The translations under genes were made by a program, and so were the position numbers. The notes beneath the pieces are model-generated. The model was not told the origin of the DNA, made no database searches, and worked only from the letters and a program-made list of their open reading frames with translations. From an uncultured Bacteroidia bacterium (GTDB taxonomy: Bacteria; Bacteroidota; Bacteroidia; Bacteroidales; ML635J-15): 64,000 bases of DNA. The stretch lies in assembly GCA_902791865.1 (NCBI GenBank), contig CADAXK010000012.1, positions 34,264-98,263 on the forward strand, given 5' to 3'. This document shows, in pieces, positions 27,326 to 37,600 of the stretch. Each line of letters opens with the position of its first letter. Within the stretch, counting starts at the first letter, position 1.

Positions 27326-27934
27326 ATGGTTAAAGAAACTACGCAAAATATTGTTGGAGAGAGAATTACAAGAGAAGGAAGAGGTTCTTTTTTCTTTTGT
27401 CAAGATTTTTCGGATGTAGGAACACCGGAAGCTGTGAAAAAAGCTTTGCAACGCCTAAAAACATCAGGGCTACTTATCCGTATAGCACCAGGCATATATT
27501 ATTATCCAAAAATTGACACAGAACTTGGACTTGGCACATTGTGGCCATCTATGTTAGACATAGCCTATGCCATTGCAAGACGCGACAGGGCGACAATAGC
27601 ACCAACTGGCGTATATGCCCTTAATATGCTGGGATTGTCAACTCAAGTGCCTGCAAATGCCGTATTTTATACTACTGGTTCCTCACGACGAGTGCCTATA
27701 GGAAAAGGACGGGGAATACTATTTATCCATACATCATCAACAAAAAAATTGGCTTACAAGTCGCGGCTTATGATGCTGATAGTTTCGGCAATGTGCGAAA
27801 TTGGGAAAGATGGCATTAACGATACACATTTAAAAATACTAAAACAGTATTTGGATAATGTTGAAAAAGAAGAATATAACCACGATATACAACTTGCCCC
27901 TATTTGGGTGCGTAAAATATTGAATGAATTATGA
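27326..27934 (+). CDS. AbiEi-family (DUF6088-like) antitoxin
   Basis: 202 residues from ATG 27326; an ATG at 27296 lies almost at the predicted start of transcription and inside the operator, so the later start is preferred. The N-terminal winged-helix part reads IVGERITREGRGSFFFCQDF, then VKKALQRLKTSGLLIRIAPG and IYYYP, the pattern of AbiEi antitoxins that bind DNA with this domain; the rest (TIAPTGVYALNMLGLSTQVP, FYTTGSSRRVPIGKG) matches the C-terminal antitoxin domain. It neutralises the toxin encoded next, with which it overlaps by four bases (ATGA). Alternative view: a DUF6088 transcription factor of an AbiEii-like pair, which is functionally the same. Confidence 0.85.
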   Translation: MVKETTQNIVGERITREGRGSFFFCQDFSDVGTPEAVKKALQRLKTSGLLIRIAPGIYYYPKIDTELGLGTLWPSMLDIAYAIARRDRATIAPTGVYALNMLGLSTQVPANAVFYTTGSSRRVPIGKGRGILFIHTSSTKKLAYKSRLMMLIVSAMCEIGKDGINDTHLKILKQYLDNVEKEEYNHDIQLAPIWVRKILNEL

Positions 27935-28971
27935 AGTTTTCAGATTTGTCAGATGACAACAAAAGAGAAGTCATCAACCAAGTAAAGATAGCATCGGAAG
28001 AAATAATGGGAGAACAAACTATCGAGAAAGACTGGTGGGTTACGCAAGTGCTACGAGCTGTTTTTTCGTTGCCATACGCCGAACACCTATCGTTCAAAGG
28101 TGGTACAAGTTTGAGCAAATGCTGGCATCTGATTGAACGTTTCTCTGAAGACATAGACATAGCAGTATCGCGAGATTTCTTAGGCTACGGAGGCACACTC
28201 TCTCGGACACAAATAAGCGACAAACTACGTCGTGCAGCATGCTCGTTTGTAAGAGAAAGGATGCAGTTTGATTTGCGAGATGCACTTATAAAACAAGGTA
28301 TTGCAGAGGATAAATTCAATGTAAAAGTAAACATAACGCCAGTAAGTACAACAGACCCCGAAACCATAATAGTAGAGTACGGCTCGGCTTTGCCCGAAAG
28401 TCCATATATACGACATTCAGTCCTTATTGAAGTAAGCGGGCGCTCGATGCAACAGCCTGTCAAATGCGAGTCTATAAACTCACTCATCGACCAATATCTA
28501 CCACAAACAGTTGTAGCAGAAAAAACTTTCTCTATTCCCAATGTGGTAACACCAGAACGCACATTCCTTGAAAAAATCTTCCTCCTGCACGAAGAATTTC
28601 ACAAGCCACAATCTGAAATACGAACTAACCGAATGTCAAGGCATCTATACGACATCGTCACAATGATGAAATCAGGTATTGACCATAATGCTTTTGATGA
28701 CGAAGAACTTTACCATTCAATAATTGAACATCGGCGTTGCTTTATCAATCTCAAGGATTTTGACTACGACACACTTTATCCTACCACATTGACAATAGTT
28801 CCACCAGATTCAGTCGTTGATTTATGGCAAAAAGACTATACAAAGATGCAACAGTCTATGATATATGGCGAAGTCCCAACCTTCGAGGAAATAATGTCGG
28901 CGTTGAATAGTTTACAACAAAGAGTTAGAAAATTGCCATACAGAAAAAACACCGATTGGATTATGGAATAA
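27931..28971 (+). CDS. AbiEii-family nucleotidyltransferase toxin
   Basis: 346 residues. The nucleotidyltransferase core shows HLSFKGGTSLSKCWHLIERF and SEDIDIAV, the GG[ST]-x9-11-D-x-D signature of DNA polymerase beta-like enzymes, with the Asp pair (EDID) binding metal. Further on, VEYGSALPESPYIRHSVLIE supplies the third acidic strand and PERTFLEKIFLLHEEFHKP with RHLYDIVTMM are the helical C-terminal landmarks of the AbiEii/JHP933 family. In characterised members the toxin modifies tRNA or blocks growth and protects against phages through abortive infection. Type IV toxin-antitoxin organisation; both genes appear intact. Confidence 0.88.
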   Translation: MKFSDLSDDNKREVINQVKIASEEIMGEQTIEKDWWVTQVLRAVFSLPYAEHLSFKGGTSLSKCWHLIERFSEDIDIAVSRDFLGYGGTLSRTQISDKLRRAACSFVRERMQFDLRDALIKQGIAEDKFNVKVNITPVSTTDPETIIVEYGSALPESPYIRHSVLIEVSGRSMQQPVKCESINSLIDQYLPQTVVAEKTFSIPNVVTPERTFLEKIFLLHEEFHKPQSEIRTNRMSRHLYDIVTMMKSGIDHNAFDDEELYHSIIEHRRCFINLKDFDYDTLYPTTLTIVPPDSVVDLWQKDYTKMQQSMIYGEVPTFEEIMSALNSLQQRVRKLPYRKNTDWIME

Positions 28972-28996
28972 AAAAAGAGGCTAGTGCCTCTTTTTT
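28971..28996. terminator. Bidirectional terminator between abiEii and pgk
   Basis: AAAGAGGC, loop TAGT, GCCTCTTT with T runs on both strands; it lies between the plus-strand toxin gene and the minus-strand pgk stop at 29015. Confidence 0.85.
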
Positions 28997-29014
28997 CAAT
29001 TATATAAGTCTTAA

Positions 29015-30931
29015 TTAAATCTCATCCGAAGATATTGCCTTCAGTCCTGGCAACTCCTTGCCCTCGATGTACTCGAGCAAAGCACCACCTGCTGTAGAAG
29101 CATAACTGATCTTTTCGCTGAGGTTGAACTTATTGAGTGCTGCAATGCTGTCGCCACCACCGACGAGGGTAAATGCGCCAAGTTCGGTAGCACGGCATAC
29201 TGCCAAAGCAACCTTCATTGTACCATTGCTGAAGTGCTCCATCTCGAACACACCCATAGGTCCGTTCCAAAGGATGGTCTTCGAATTCTCGATAACCTCG
29301 GTGTAGCGCTGTATGGTCTTTACACCCATATCCATACCTTCCCAACCGTCGGGAACGTTGCGAACATCGGCCATGTGAATGTTGGCTTCGTTATCGAACT
29401 TGTCACCAATCATGCAGTCAACTGGCAAATAGAGGTTTACATTCAGCTTCTTAGCCATGTCAAGGATTTCGTTTGCAATAGGAATACAATCGTCCTCAGC
29501 CAGCGAACGACCGATATTTCCGCCCATAGCCTTGATGAAAGTGTAGGAAATACCTCCACCGACAATAAGATTGTCAACCTTAGTAATCAACGACTTGATA
29601 ATGTCAATCTTGGTCGAAATCTTTGAACCGCCAACTATTGCCGTAACAGGCTTTTCGCCAGTGGTAAGCACCTTGTTGATGTTGTTTACTTCGTTTTCAA
29701 CCAAATAGCCGAGCATCTTGTCCTTCGGGAAATACTTTGCAACATAGTACGTCGATGCGTGTGCGCGGTGAGCAGTACCGAAAGCATCGTTTACGTAGCA
29801 GTCGCCATACGAAGCAAGAGTCTTTACAAACTCCTTCTGCGATTCTTTTATGGCAGCCTTTGCAGCCTTCTTTTCCTCGTCTGAAGCATCGTCAGCTAAT
29901 CCACGTGGTTTACCTTCCTCTTCGGCATAGAAGCGAAGATTTTCGAGTAACAAAACCTCGCCCGACTTCAAGGCAGCAGCCTGTGCCTGAGCCTTCTGGC
30001 AGTCGTCGGCAAACTGTACTGGAACACCAAGGCATTCACTTACGTGCTTAACGATATGCTTGAGCGAGAACTTATTGTCAACCTTCTTGGGACGACCGAG
30101 GTGCGACATGATTATTACAGCACCACCGTCCTTCAAAATCTTCTTGATTGTTGGAACTTCGCAAACTATACGGGTATCATCGGTAATGTTGAAGTTCTCG
30201 TCCAGCGGAACGTTGAAATCAACGCGCAACAAAACCTTCTTGCCATTGAAGTTGTACTTGTCGATTGTGTAGCCGTCCTTCGGTGCCTCATCGGTGTGTA
30301 CGACCTTGCGTTCTGCCTTTTCAACGAGTTTTCCACCTTCGTCGAAGAACATTCCACCTTCGAGTCCATAGCGCAAAATTGCAGCCATTGTGTCATCGCC
30401 ATCGACCATTGTTTTCAGTCCGTTAGCAGTGCCACGAGCGGCAGCAAGAGCGGTCTTATAGGTTCCGTATGCGAAATGAGGCATTTCCGAATGACCAAGA
30501 GTGCCATTCCAGACGAAAGTCTTTGCGCCTTCAATCTTATCTGCAAATATGTCAACAGTCTTTACACCGATGTCCATGATGAAACGTCCGTCTGGAATTT
30601 CGTCAAGTTTAACATGCTCGATATTGGAATCGTTTTCGGACTTGTCGGCAACGTAGCAGTCAACTGGCAGACAAATCTTTGCAGCATATTTTGCAAGGAT
30701 TTCCTTTGCACGAGCAACACATTCGTCGCAGGTCTTCGAATTTCCGACGTTCATTCCGCTTGCCTTTGCAAAAGGAGCAACGAGTGCGCCGCCAACAAGA
30801 ATCGTATCAACGCCCGATGCAATGCTTTCGATGGCTTCCATCTGTTCCTTTATCTTGTCGCCACCCAACAATACAGTAATCGGATGCTCAGCGTTCTGAA
30901 GCATCATTTTCAAATTATTTTGCTTATCCAT
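29015..30931 (-). CDS. pgk: Phosphoglycerate kinase with an extra N-terminal half-PGK domain
   Basis: 638 residues, about 220 more than a normal PGK. Residues 225-638 are a complete [12 protein letters not shown] (236-244), SHLGRP (276-281), LENLRF (329-334), [13 protein letters not shown] (381-393), nucleotide site VGGSKIS (433-439), WNGPMGVFE (555-563) and GGGDSIAA (591-598). It transfers phosphate between 1,3-bisphosphoglycerate and ADP in glycolysis. Residues 15-190 repeat only the nucleotide-binding lobe: [60 protein letters not shown] and DGDDTMAA. By eye roughly a third of positions match the C-terminal lobe, and the key GGGDS and WNGPMG motifs are altered, so the extra lobe may be regulatory or structural. 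No stop or frameshift interrupts the fusion. A -7 box lies at 30963-30970. Confidence 0.95.
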   Translation of the reverse strand: MDKQNNLKMMLQNAEHPITVLLGGDKIKEQMEAIESIASGVDTILVGGALVAPFAKASGMNVGNSKTCDECVARAKEILAKYAAKICLPVDCYVADKSENDSNIEHVKLDEIPDGRFIMDIGVKTVDIFADKIEGAKTFVWNGTLGHSEMPHFAYGTYKTALAAARGTANGLKTMVDGDDTMAAILRYGLEGGMFFDEGGKLVEKAERKVVHTDEAPKDGYTIDKYNFNGKKVLLRVDFNVPLDENFNITDDTRIVCEVPTIKKILKDGGAVIIMSHLGRPKKVDNKFSLKHIVKHVSECLGVPVQFADDCQKAQAQAAALKSGEVLLLENLRFYAEEEGKPRGLADDASDEEKKAAKAAIKESQKEFVKTLASYGDCYVNDAFGTAHRAHASTYYVAKYFPKDKMLGYLVENEVNNINKVLTTGEKPVTAIVGGSKISTKIDIIKSLITKVDNLIVGGGISYTFIKAMGGNIGRSLAEDDCIPIANEILDMAKKLNVNLYLPVDCMIGDKFDNEANIHMADVRNVPDGWEGMDMGVKTIQRYTEVIENSKTILWNGPMGVFEMEHFSNGTMKVALAVCRATELGAFTLVGGGDSIAALNKFNLSEKISYASTAGGALLEYIEGKELPGLKAISSDEI

Positions 30932-30962
30932 ATATAATATTTTTATTGTTTTTGTTATCCCA

Positions 30963-30970
30963 CAAACTTA
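30963..30970 (-). promoter_or_regulatory. -7 box of pgk
   Basis: Minus-strand TAAGTTTG, 32 bases before the ATG; TTCG, one base off TTTG, lies 19 bases further upstream. Confidence 0.45.
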
Positions 30971-31014
30971 ATAAAAAATATTGGATGCGCGAAATAAAAT
31001 TATTATTGTCCGCT

Positions 31015-31165
31015 AAATTGTGCGCTGTCACAGTTTTTGCATGGTTGGTGAACCGCAAAAACATGCGCCAACGCTTTCCCACCGCAGCTATCGCTGCTAC
31101 ATATATGTGACCCCGCTGGGGTCAAGGGTGCGACCTACAAGGAAAAGGGGCGGGAGTATAAACCA
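31015..31165. other. GC-rich intergenic block with hairpins
   Basis: In the 300-base gap between pgk and gcvH this part is far richer in G and C than the surroundings. It contains an 8-bp inverted repeat GTTTTTGC/GCAAAAAC (31033-31040 and 31055-31062) and a compact hairpin TGACCCC-GCT-GGGGTCA (31108-31124). No credible gene is present. It could be a degraded mobile or repetitive element. Confidence 0.4.
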
Positions 31166-31180
31166 ACAAGTAATCTCCAC

Positions 31181-31210
31181 AAAAAAAGCCACCTCGAACG
31201 AAGTGGCTTT
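31181..31210 (-). terminator. Terminator after gcvH
   Basis: On the minus strand AAAGCCAC (31210-31203) pairs with GTGGCTTT (31192-31185), followed by more T. It is 22 bases past the gcvH stop. Confidence 0.8.
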
Positions 31211-31231
31211 CTCTAATTCCGTAATGAATTA

Positions 31232-31612
31232 TTATTTCTTTGTCAATGCTTCGTATGCTGCAGCATCGAGAAGAGCGTTAGCCTGTGAAGGATCGGTCAT
31301 TCTGATCTTAATCAACCAACCGTTTTCGTAAGCGTCGTCCTTCAACATTTCTGGATTGTCGAGAGCGTCCTGGTTAACTTCGAGAACTTCGCCCGATACT
31401 GGCATATAAACCTTCGATGCAACCTTTGATGCTTCGATTACACCAAATTCTTCACCCTTTTCAAGAGTTTCACCTTCAACCTCAATTTCGATATAAATAA
31501 GGTCGTTCAATTCTGATACTGCGAAATCGGTGATACCAATGTATGCTTCTTCGCCCTTAACGCGCAGCCATTCGTGTGATTCTGCGTACTTTAATTCTTT
31601 TGGAAATGCCAT
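31232..31612 (-). CDS. gcvH: Glycine cleavage system H protein
   Basis: 126 residues, the normal length. Carries the lipoyl group that shuttles the aminomethyl intermediate between the P, T and L proteins of glycine cleavage. The lipoylated lysine is Lys63 in FGVIEASKVASKVYMPVSGE, the expected place. N-terminal YAESHEWLRV and C-terminal NGWLIKIRMTD are family hallmarks. The other gcv genes are not in the window. It has its own promoter inside the 3' end of sprA. Confidence 0.96.
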   Translation of the reverse strand: MAFPKELKYAESHEWLRVKGEEAYIGITDFAVSELNDLIYIEIEVEGETLEKGEEFGVIEASKVASKVYMPVSGEVLEVNQDALDNPEMLKDDAYENGWLIKIRMTDPSQANALLDAAAYEALTKK

Positions 31613-31650
31613 TTTTATTTATTTTTAATGTTAATACAAAATTGTTTCGC

Positions 31651-31680
31651 CAAAAATAATACTATTTTATCAAGTAGCAA
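31651..31680 (-). promoter_or_regulatory. Promoter of gcvH
   Basis: Minus strand: TTG (31680-31678), 19 bases, TATTTTTG (31658-31651). The TTG lies in the last codons of sprA, giving gcvH independent transcription with a leader of about 32 bases. Confidence 0.6.
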
Positions 31681-34600
31681 GTGTAAATCTCATCATAATG
31701 CCAACTTTTGCATTAACAGTCTTAAATGATGTACCAACAATCGGATTGTTAATGCTTTGGTCGTAGAACAAACTTACGTTGAACCTATTGCTAAGCACAT
31801 AGTCAGCCGAAAGTTTGAATGTATATTGTATATTTCCTGACGTAGGCTGGTCCTGAGCCTCCTCAAGCTTACGAATCATTGTAATCTGCTTGCGAGCCGA
31901 GAAGTCGAAACGAAGGTTAAGGTCGCTCTTGAGGTCACGCTTTCTACCGCCTACACTGATAGTAAGAGCAACATCCTTGAAGCGGTAGCCAGCACCAATT
32001 ATAAGTTCGTTATTCTTGACTTCGGTAAGCTGGTTGTTAGAGAAACTCATCGTCAAGTTACGCGTCTTCTTTACCTCTACCTTTACCGACATACTGTTCA
32101 CTAGCATCATGTCGAACGAAATAAGAGGACTCAACTGCTCGCTAATGCTAATGCCATTGATTACATAACGTGAATAGAAATTGTTGAGCTGATCGCGAAT
32201 CTGGTTAAGTCCGCTCTCATCCGGATCGTACTCGTTAGCCAGACGTGTCTGGAACGAACCAATATTGTATGTAGAACGATAGGTATGCTTAATGCTTAAC
32301 GAACGGAATACCTTCTTGAGTTTTGGAATCTTGCTTAAACCATCGTATACGATCTGCCAGTTTGGAAGTGCCGACCATAGTCCCGGGATAGTGCTAAGGT
32401 TAACCTTGTGAGGATCCTGGCCTGTATATGCAGCGAAGAATGCTGGAATAAGCACGTCCTGGGATGTGCGTCCAAATCCATTGGGGAACCCATCTTCGTC
32501 AACCGTTCCGTCATAATCGGGACGCTCCTTGGCCAAGCGTTCCGCAATTATTATCCTGTTCTCAGAGAACTGGCTAAATGTTTCAGACACATAGTTTTCG
32601 GACTTAAACTTCTCGAATGCCGACTTTATTGTTATGGTTGACATGGAGAACGTACCTGTCATCGAAGGATTAAGACCACGGAATTCACCTACGCCAGTAG
32701 CGGGATCAACCATATAACGGTAATACTTGGTCTGGTTTTCGGAATAATTATGAAGCATTGACAGGTCAATCTTGAGGTCACGTACCGGTTCGAGAGATGC
32801 CCTAAAGTTCCAATTACGGGAATGTGTCTGCGTATATGCCTGAATCGAGGATGTGTCCTTGGTTACCAAATTGTGTTCGCAAGCCCATTCACCGAAATTC
32901 TTTACCTGCCAGCCTATGACAAACGGGAAAGTTGGTGCGATAACAGAAGGTTGAACACCAAACATCTCCTCATCGGGAGTGTACTTCGACATACCTATAA
33001 GCTTAGTCTTGCCCATATATCCTGGCAACAGCGTTCCGTTTGTTTCGCTCACATTTGCAGAAACGTTCTTGACACTCATCAGCACTACTAACAAGTTGTC
33101 GAAAATCTTCTTTGCAACAGAATCCTTCTTGTCGCGCTTACCTGTTACCTGAACCTTTATATTCTCCACATCCTTCTCAACAGTAAACGACAATTTATTG
33201 TCATCTATCACACTCATTTCGGCATTAATAGGACGACCCTTATCATCAGTAACCTTTATAGTAACATTCTTAGTCTTTAGCTTATGATTTATGGTCTTCT
33301 TCTTACCAGCAGCCAATTTGCCAATGTTTTCTTCGTAGTTTACGGTTTCCGTCTCCTTCTTCTTGGTAGAAGCCCTTCCACGATATTTATTGTTTACATT
33401 CTTCAGGTACTTGACCTTATTGTATAAGTTTAGCAAATTGAACTGGGTGTTTGCCGACATTGTATTAGAGTTCTGCACGACATTACCAATATTAAGCGTA
33501 TCGGCAGTAATTGCGCCAGCAGTCCAGTTGTACGAACCCTGATACCTTACACTTGCCGAAATCCAGTCGAAAATAGGAATCTTGTTGATTGGCAATGTAT
33601 ACGATGCGCTCCATTGCTGGTAGAAACTTGTATTTCGTCCAAACGTCTTGAAATTCTTCCAGATAGAGTCCATCTTCTGCTCGTATTCGGGATCACCCTT
33701 GTACAAACGACCTTCAGGTTCGTCGATACGAGCATTATTGGTAGCTGTGTATTCAAATTTCAAGTTCTTAGAGAAGTTGTACTTAAAATCGTACTGCCGT
33801 ATTATTGTAAAATCCTTTATTACACTGATTGGCAATGTATATGACGGATCATAGACATTTCGTATCTGGGTTTCACCATACTGGCGGTTAAGATTTGATC
33901 TGAACGAAATCTGCGATGGCAGATAGTAGAAGTTGAAATCCTTGATAATCTTGAATGCCTTCTTCTTAAACAATTTCACATCCTTGAATGGCTCGACAAT
34001 CTTAGGTGTCGCATTGTAATTGTAGAATACTGATGCCGTATGGGTTATATTTGTACGGAAAATTGTATTCGGGTCGCGCTGGAAAACATTAGTGTAACCG
34101 TAGCTCAACGAGAAATTGGAAAGATTATACACATGAGGTTTCTGTCCCTGCTTTCCGTTAACTTTCACATTGGTAAGATTAATGCTTGTACGCTTCACAT
34201 AGTCCTGAGACAAATGCTTAATACTATCCTTGTATTCCTTGGGCAAGTCAGGATTTTTCAATGTATTCTTCATAAGGACATCCGGACTTAACGGGTCGTA
34301 CTCAGGATTTGAAACATTCTCGGACACAGCTACATACAAAGGAATTCTCACATTGAAACGTTCTGGGAAGAATTTTCCGAACTCGAAGCTAGATGAAAAA
34401 TCGTACTGATTGATTTCCTCGGTAAGACGATCCTTAATAGTGGAGTTCAAGGCACCGAAACCAGGTTTCTTTGTTGTTCCAGAAAGTGTCACAGTTCCGA
34501 AATCGGCAAGTTTTGCTGTAGCGCGAGCCGTTGCCGCCCAACCAGACTTTTCGTTGAAGTTTGTCAAGCGTAATTCGTTAACCCAAATTTCGGCACTCTT

Positions 34601-37600
34601 AGGCAAACCGTCATCAGTTCCGTTGAGGCTGACCTGCTTAGGATTGCGTACACCAATCATGATAGTCTGCACATTGGAAAGATTAGGATTACCCATAACG
34701 CTTATCTTTCCTCTTTCGTTCATCTCGGAGTAAAGTTTCGTAAGGCCTACATTCTGGTTTCCAAGACGGATAAGTTCATTTCTGTTTTCCTTTACCTTCG
34801 TCAGATCCTCAAAAACAATATTAATATCGTTTTCTTCAGGCCATACAACATATCTGTCGGGAGACTCCACATCTTCGCCAGAATAATAGCCTTCGGGAGT
34901 AACCTTCAGCGGAACCTCAAATTCGTAGTAGTTGTTCTTGTAGTCGGTACCCAAGCGCACAAATACGCTTACGTCGCCATCCTTAATTTCGTCTTTGCCT
35001 ACAACCGACTCAGCATGAACGAACATCTGCATGCGCAAGTATTTTCTTACATCAAGGTAAACATTCTTGTATACCGCACGGGCATCACCATCGGCCAAGT
35101 CGAGCACCTTGATTGTCATTGCCTGCTCGTTGAGCTGTTGCATCTGCGGATTCATGGTATTCTGTTCTCGCGTAACACCTGGAGGCAGCACATAGTTAAC
35201 CGGCCTACGACTTGCATTTTCCTCGATATTGACCGCTGAAACATCAAACGAGGTGTTTTCCAATTCGGTGACAATATATTCACCAGGTTGCATGAACGAG
35301 TCGTCATATTTTCTCCATTCGCCACGCACAAGATCCAAGGTACCGAAACGCAAACAAGTTGTCGTGTCAAAATTTGTCATGAACATTCTCATGAAACGAA
35401 TCGACTTAAAATCAGAAATCGAACCTACTCTCTTTGAATATTCTGAAATAGGAATTTTGAACTGATACCATGTAACCTGTGATGTTTCATCATTAGCCAG
35501 AGTAACAGACACGACTGTTTTATCGGCAATATAGTTCTGTCCAACGATAAGATCCTGAGGACGTATACTTACCCTATACTGGAAGAAATTTTCCGATTCG
35601 CTAAGGGTATTGTCCCTGTTTATATCCTCGACATCGGGAGTGGTAGTTGCGTTTGTAATATAACTTTCGGTCTGGTACTCACGCGGGATTGAGTTTCCGT
35701 CCAAACCGTTAAAGTACTTGTACCTCTGGAGAATGTTAAGTCCCTTCTCGTCGTAGTCGGTTCCCTTGTAATGGTGGAAGTTATCTGACGAAGGGTCAGC
35801 TAGCGCCTTCTGGTAAGCCTCTGAACTTTCTCCAAACATATTCTTTACCTGCTCAAGATATTCATCGAAGAATGTGACCTCATTTTCGGTACTAAGTCCA
35901 TCAAAACCAACATCCTGAGCGAATCGGATTTCGGCGTCATTGTCGAAAGCACTCACAAGTGCCTGTGATGTCGGCACAAGACCCCACACTGTTGTATCAA
36001 CAGGATTTTGAAGTGACGGAGCAGGAAGTCCCTGTTCAAACGACTTTCGACCATCCTTCAATATATCTTCGCTCACATCACCGAGGTTGAAATAGAGGTC
36101 GCCACCGGGGTTAGTCGAGTCTTCGACAAAAGGATCCATCATCCAAAATTCGATGTACTCAATATTTGCATCCTCGAAGTCGGTAGTTGTAAGTTGTCGC
36201 TGGATACCAGCCCATCGCTTACGCGGATTTTCGAGCAAACCGAGAGAATTCATTCCTGCAACATCGTAGTTGTAAGGACCTTTCTCATTCGGATAAAACA
36301 CGAGATTCAGCGGAGCAATATTCTTTTCCAAGTTGGTTTCACTCTCACGATTCGGGAAAAGTTCTGTCTCATAAACCAATCTTGTATAATGGCTCGACCT
36401 ATCTTCAATACTTATTGGAGAAGTGCTTTCGTGCAATGTCTGGTCTACAACAAACCACGACAACAAACCTCTGTTCCTACCATAATCGAGGTCGTTTATC
36501 TTCGAGCTTTCGGGGAACAGTACCGAGTCGTTTGGTGTACTTGCAATCGACCAGCTTACATAACTCTTTATGTCATTTGTTATCTTGGAACTTTCAAAGT
36601 CGTCGATATATGCAGCACCCTCCTTACCAATCACCTTTGAATGGCCAGGAAGCAATTGAGCAAACTCTGCATTGAAAGTTATAGTCGACATTTCCTTTGT
36701 CTGCAATAGCGGCAAGAAATCGATAGCCTTGGTCAAAAATGGGACATCGGTACGATACGACAAATTTGCACCCCAGATTGTATTCGACAAAGGTTCCTCT
36801 CCAATGTTGACCTTTGGTGTCATTGGCTTTTCCTTCAAGTGAAGTATAGTAGCACCGATATTGAAATTATTCGAGAAATCGTAGTTCGCATGCAATCCTG
36901 TAAGGACTTTAGTCTGCATGGAACCGACAGAATTACTTTCAAGATTAATAGAAATTGGAGTTCCTGCCTCTAGAATTCCCTGGTTCAATATTTTTACCCT
37001 ACCAAGGTTATAATCAACTGTATAATCGACATTCTCGACCAGCAGAGCGGAACCAGCAGTAACAGAAACACTACCTTGCGGAACATTTATAGCATTGAGA
37101 GAAATTTCACTACTGCTTGTTGACTTGTATCGTCCCTTCAACTTGAACTTATTCTTCTCGGCTAACTGCTGTGCCTTGCTCTTTGTGCTATCATAAAGTT
37201 CAGGGAACACATACCCATTGGCTACATTTGCAAGGGAACTGTTTCCACCAGTTATTTTTTCATACAAGTACGAACCAAACGGTTCTCGCACTGGAAATAT
37301 AATCCTACCACCAGACGAACTAATCGTGAAATTTTCAACGAAGTCAAACATTCCATCAGGATATGGGTCATTTTGCGTATTCAAGTTATCAAGACCTAAA
37401 ACCCTAAGCAACTGTATATTGTCGATAGCACCTGCAGGAATATATGTAAGATCGGTACCTGTCTTGTCGTTGGTATAGAGAATGTCGAGGGTAAAGTCGT
37501 CGCGAGTAATCTGGTATGCCCCGATATTGTATATGTTCTTCATCATGAGGTCCCAGTTTTTCTTGCTAGGAGTAAATGAAGTACCCTTTATCAATTTGAC

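Noticed and set aside
30044..30937. Long open frame antisense to pgk (297 codons)
   Set aside because: It mirrors the codon bias of a strongly expressed gene; the translation has no recognisable domain and the sense strand is a clear PGK.
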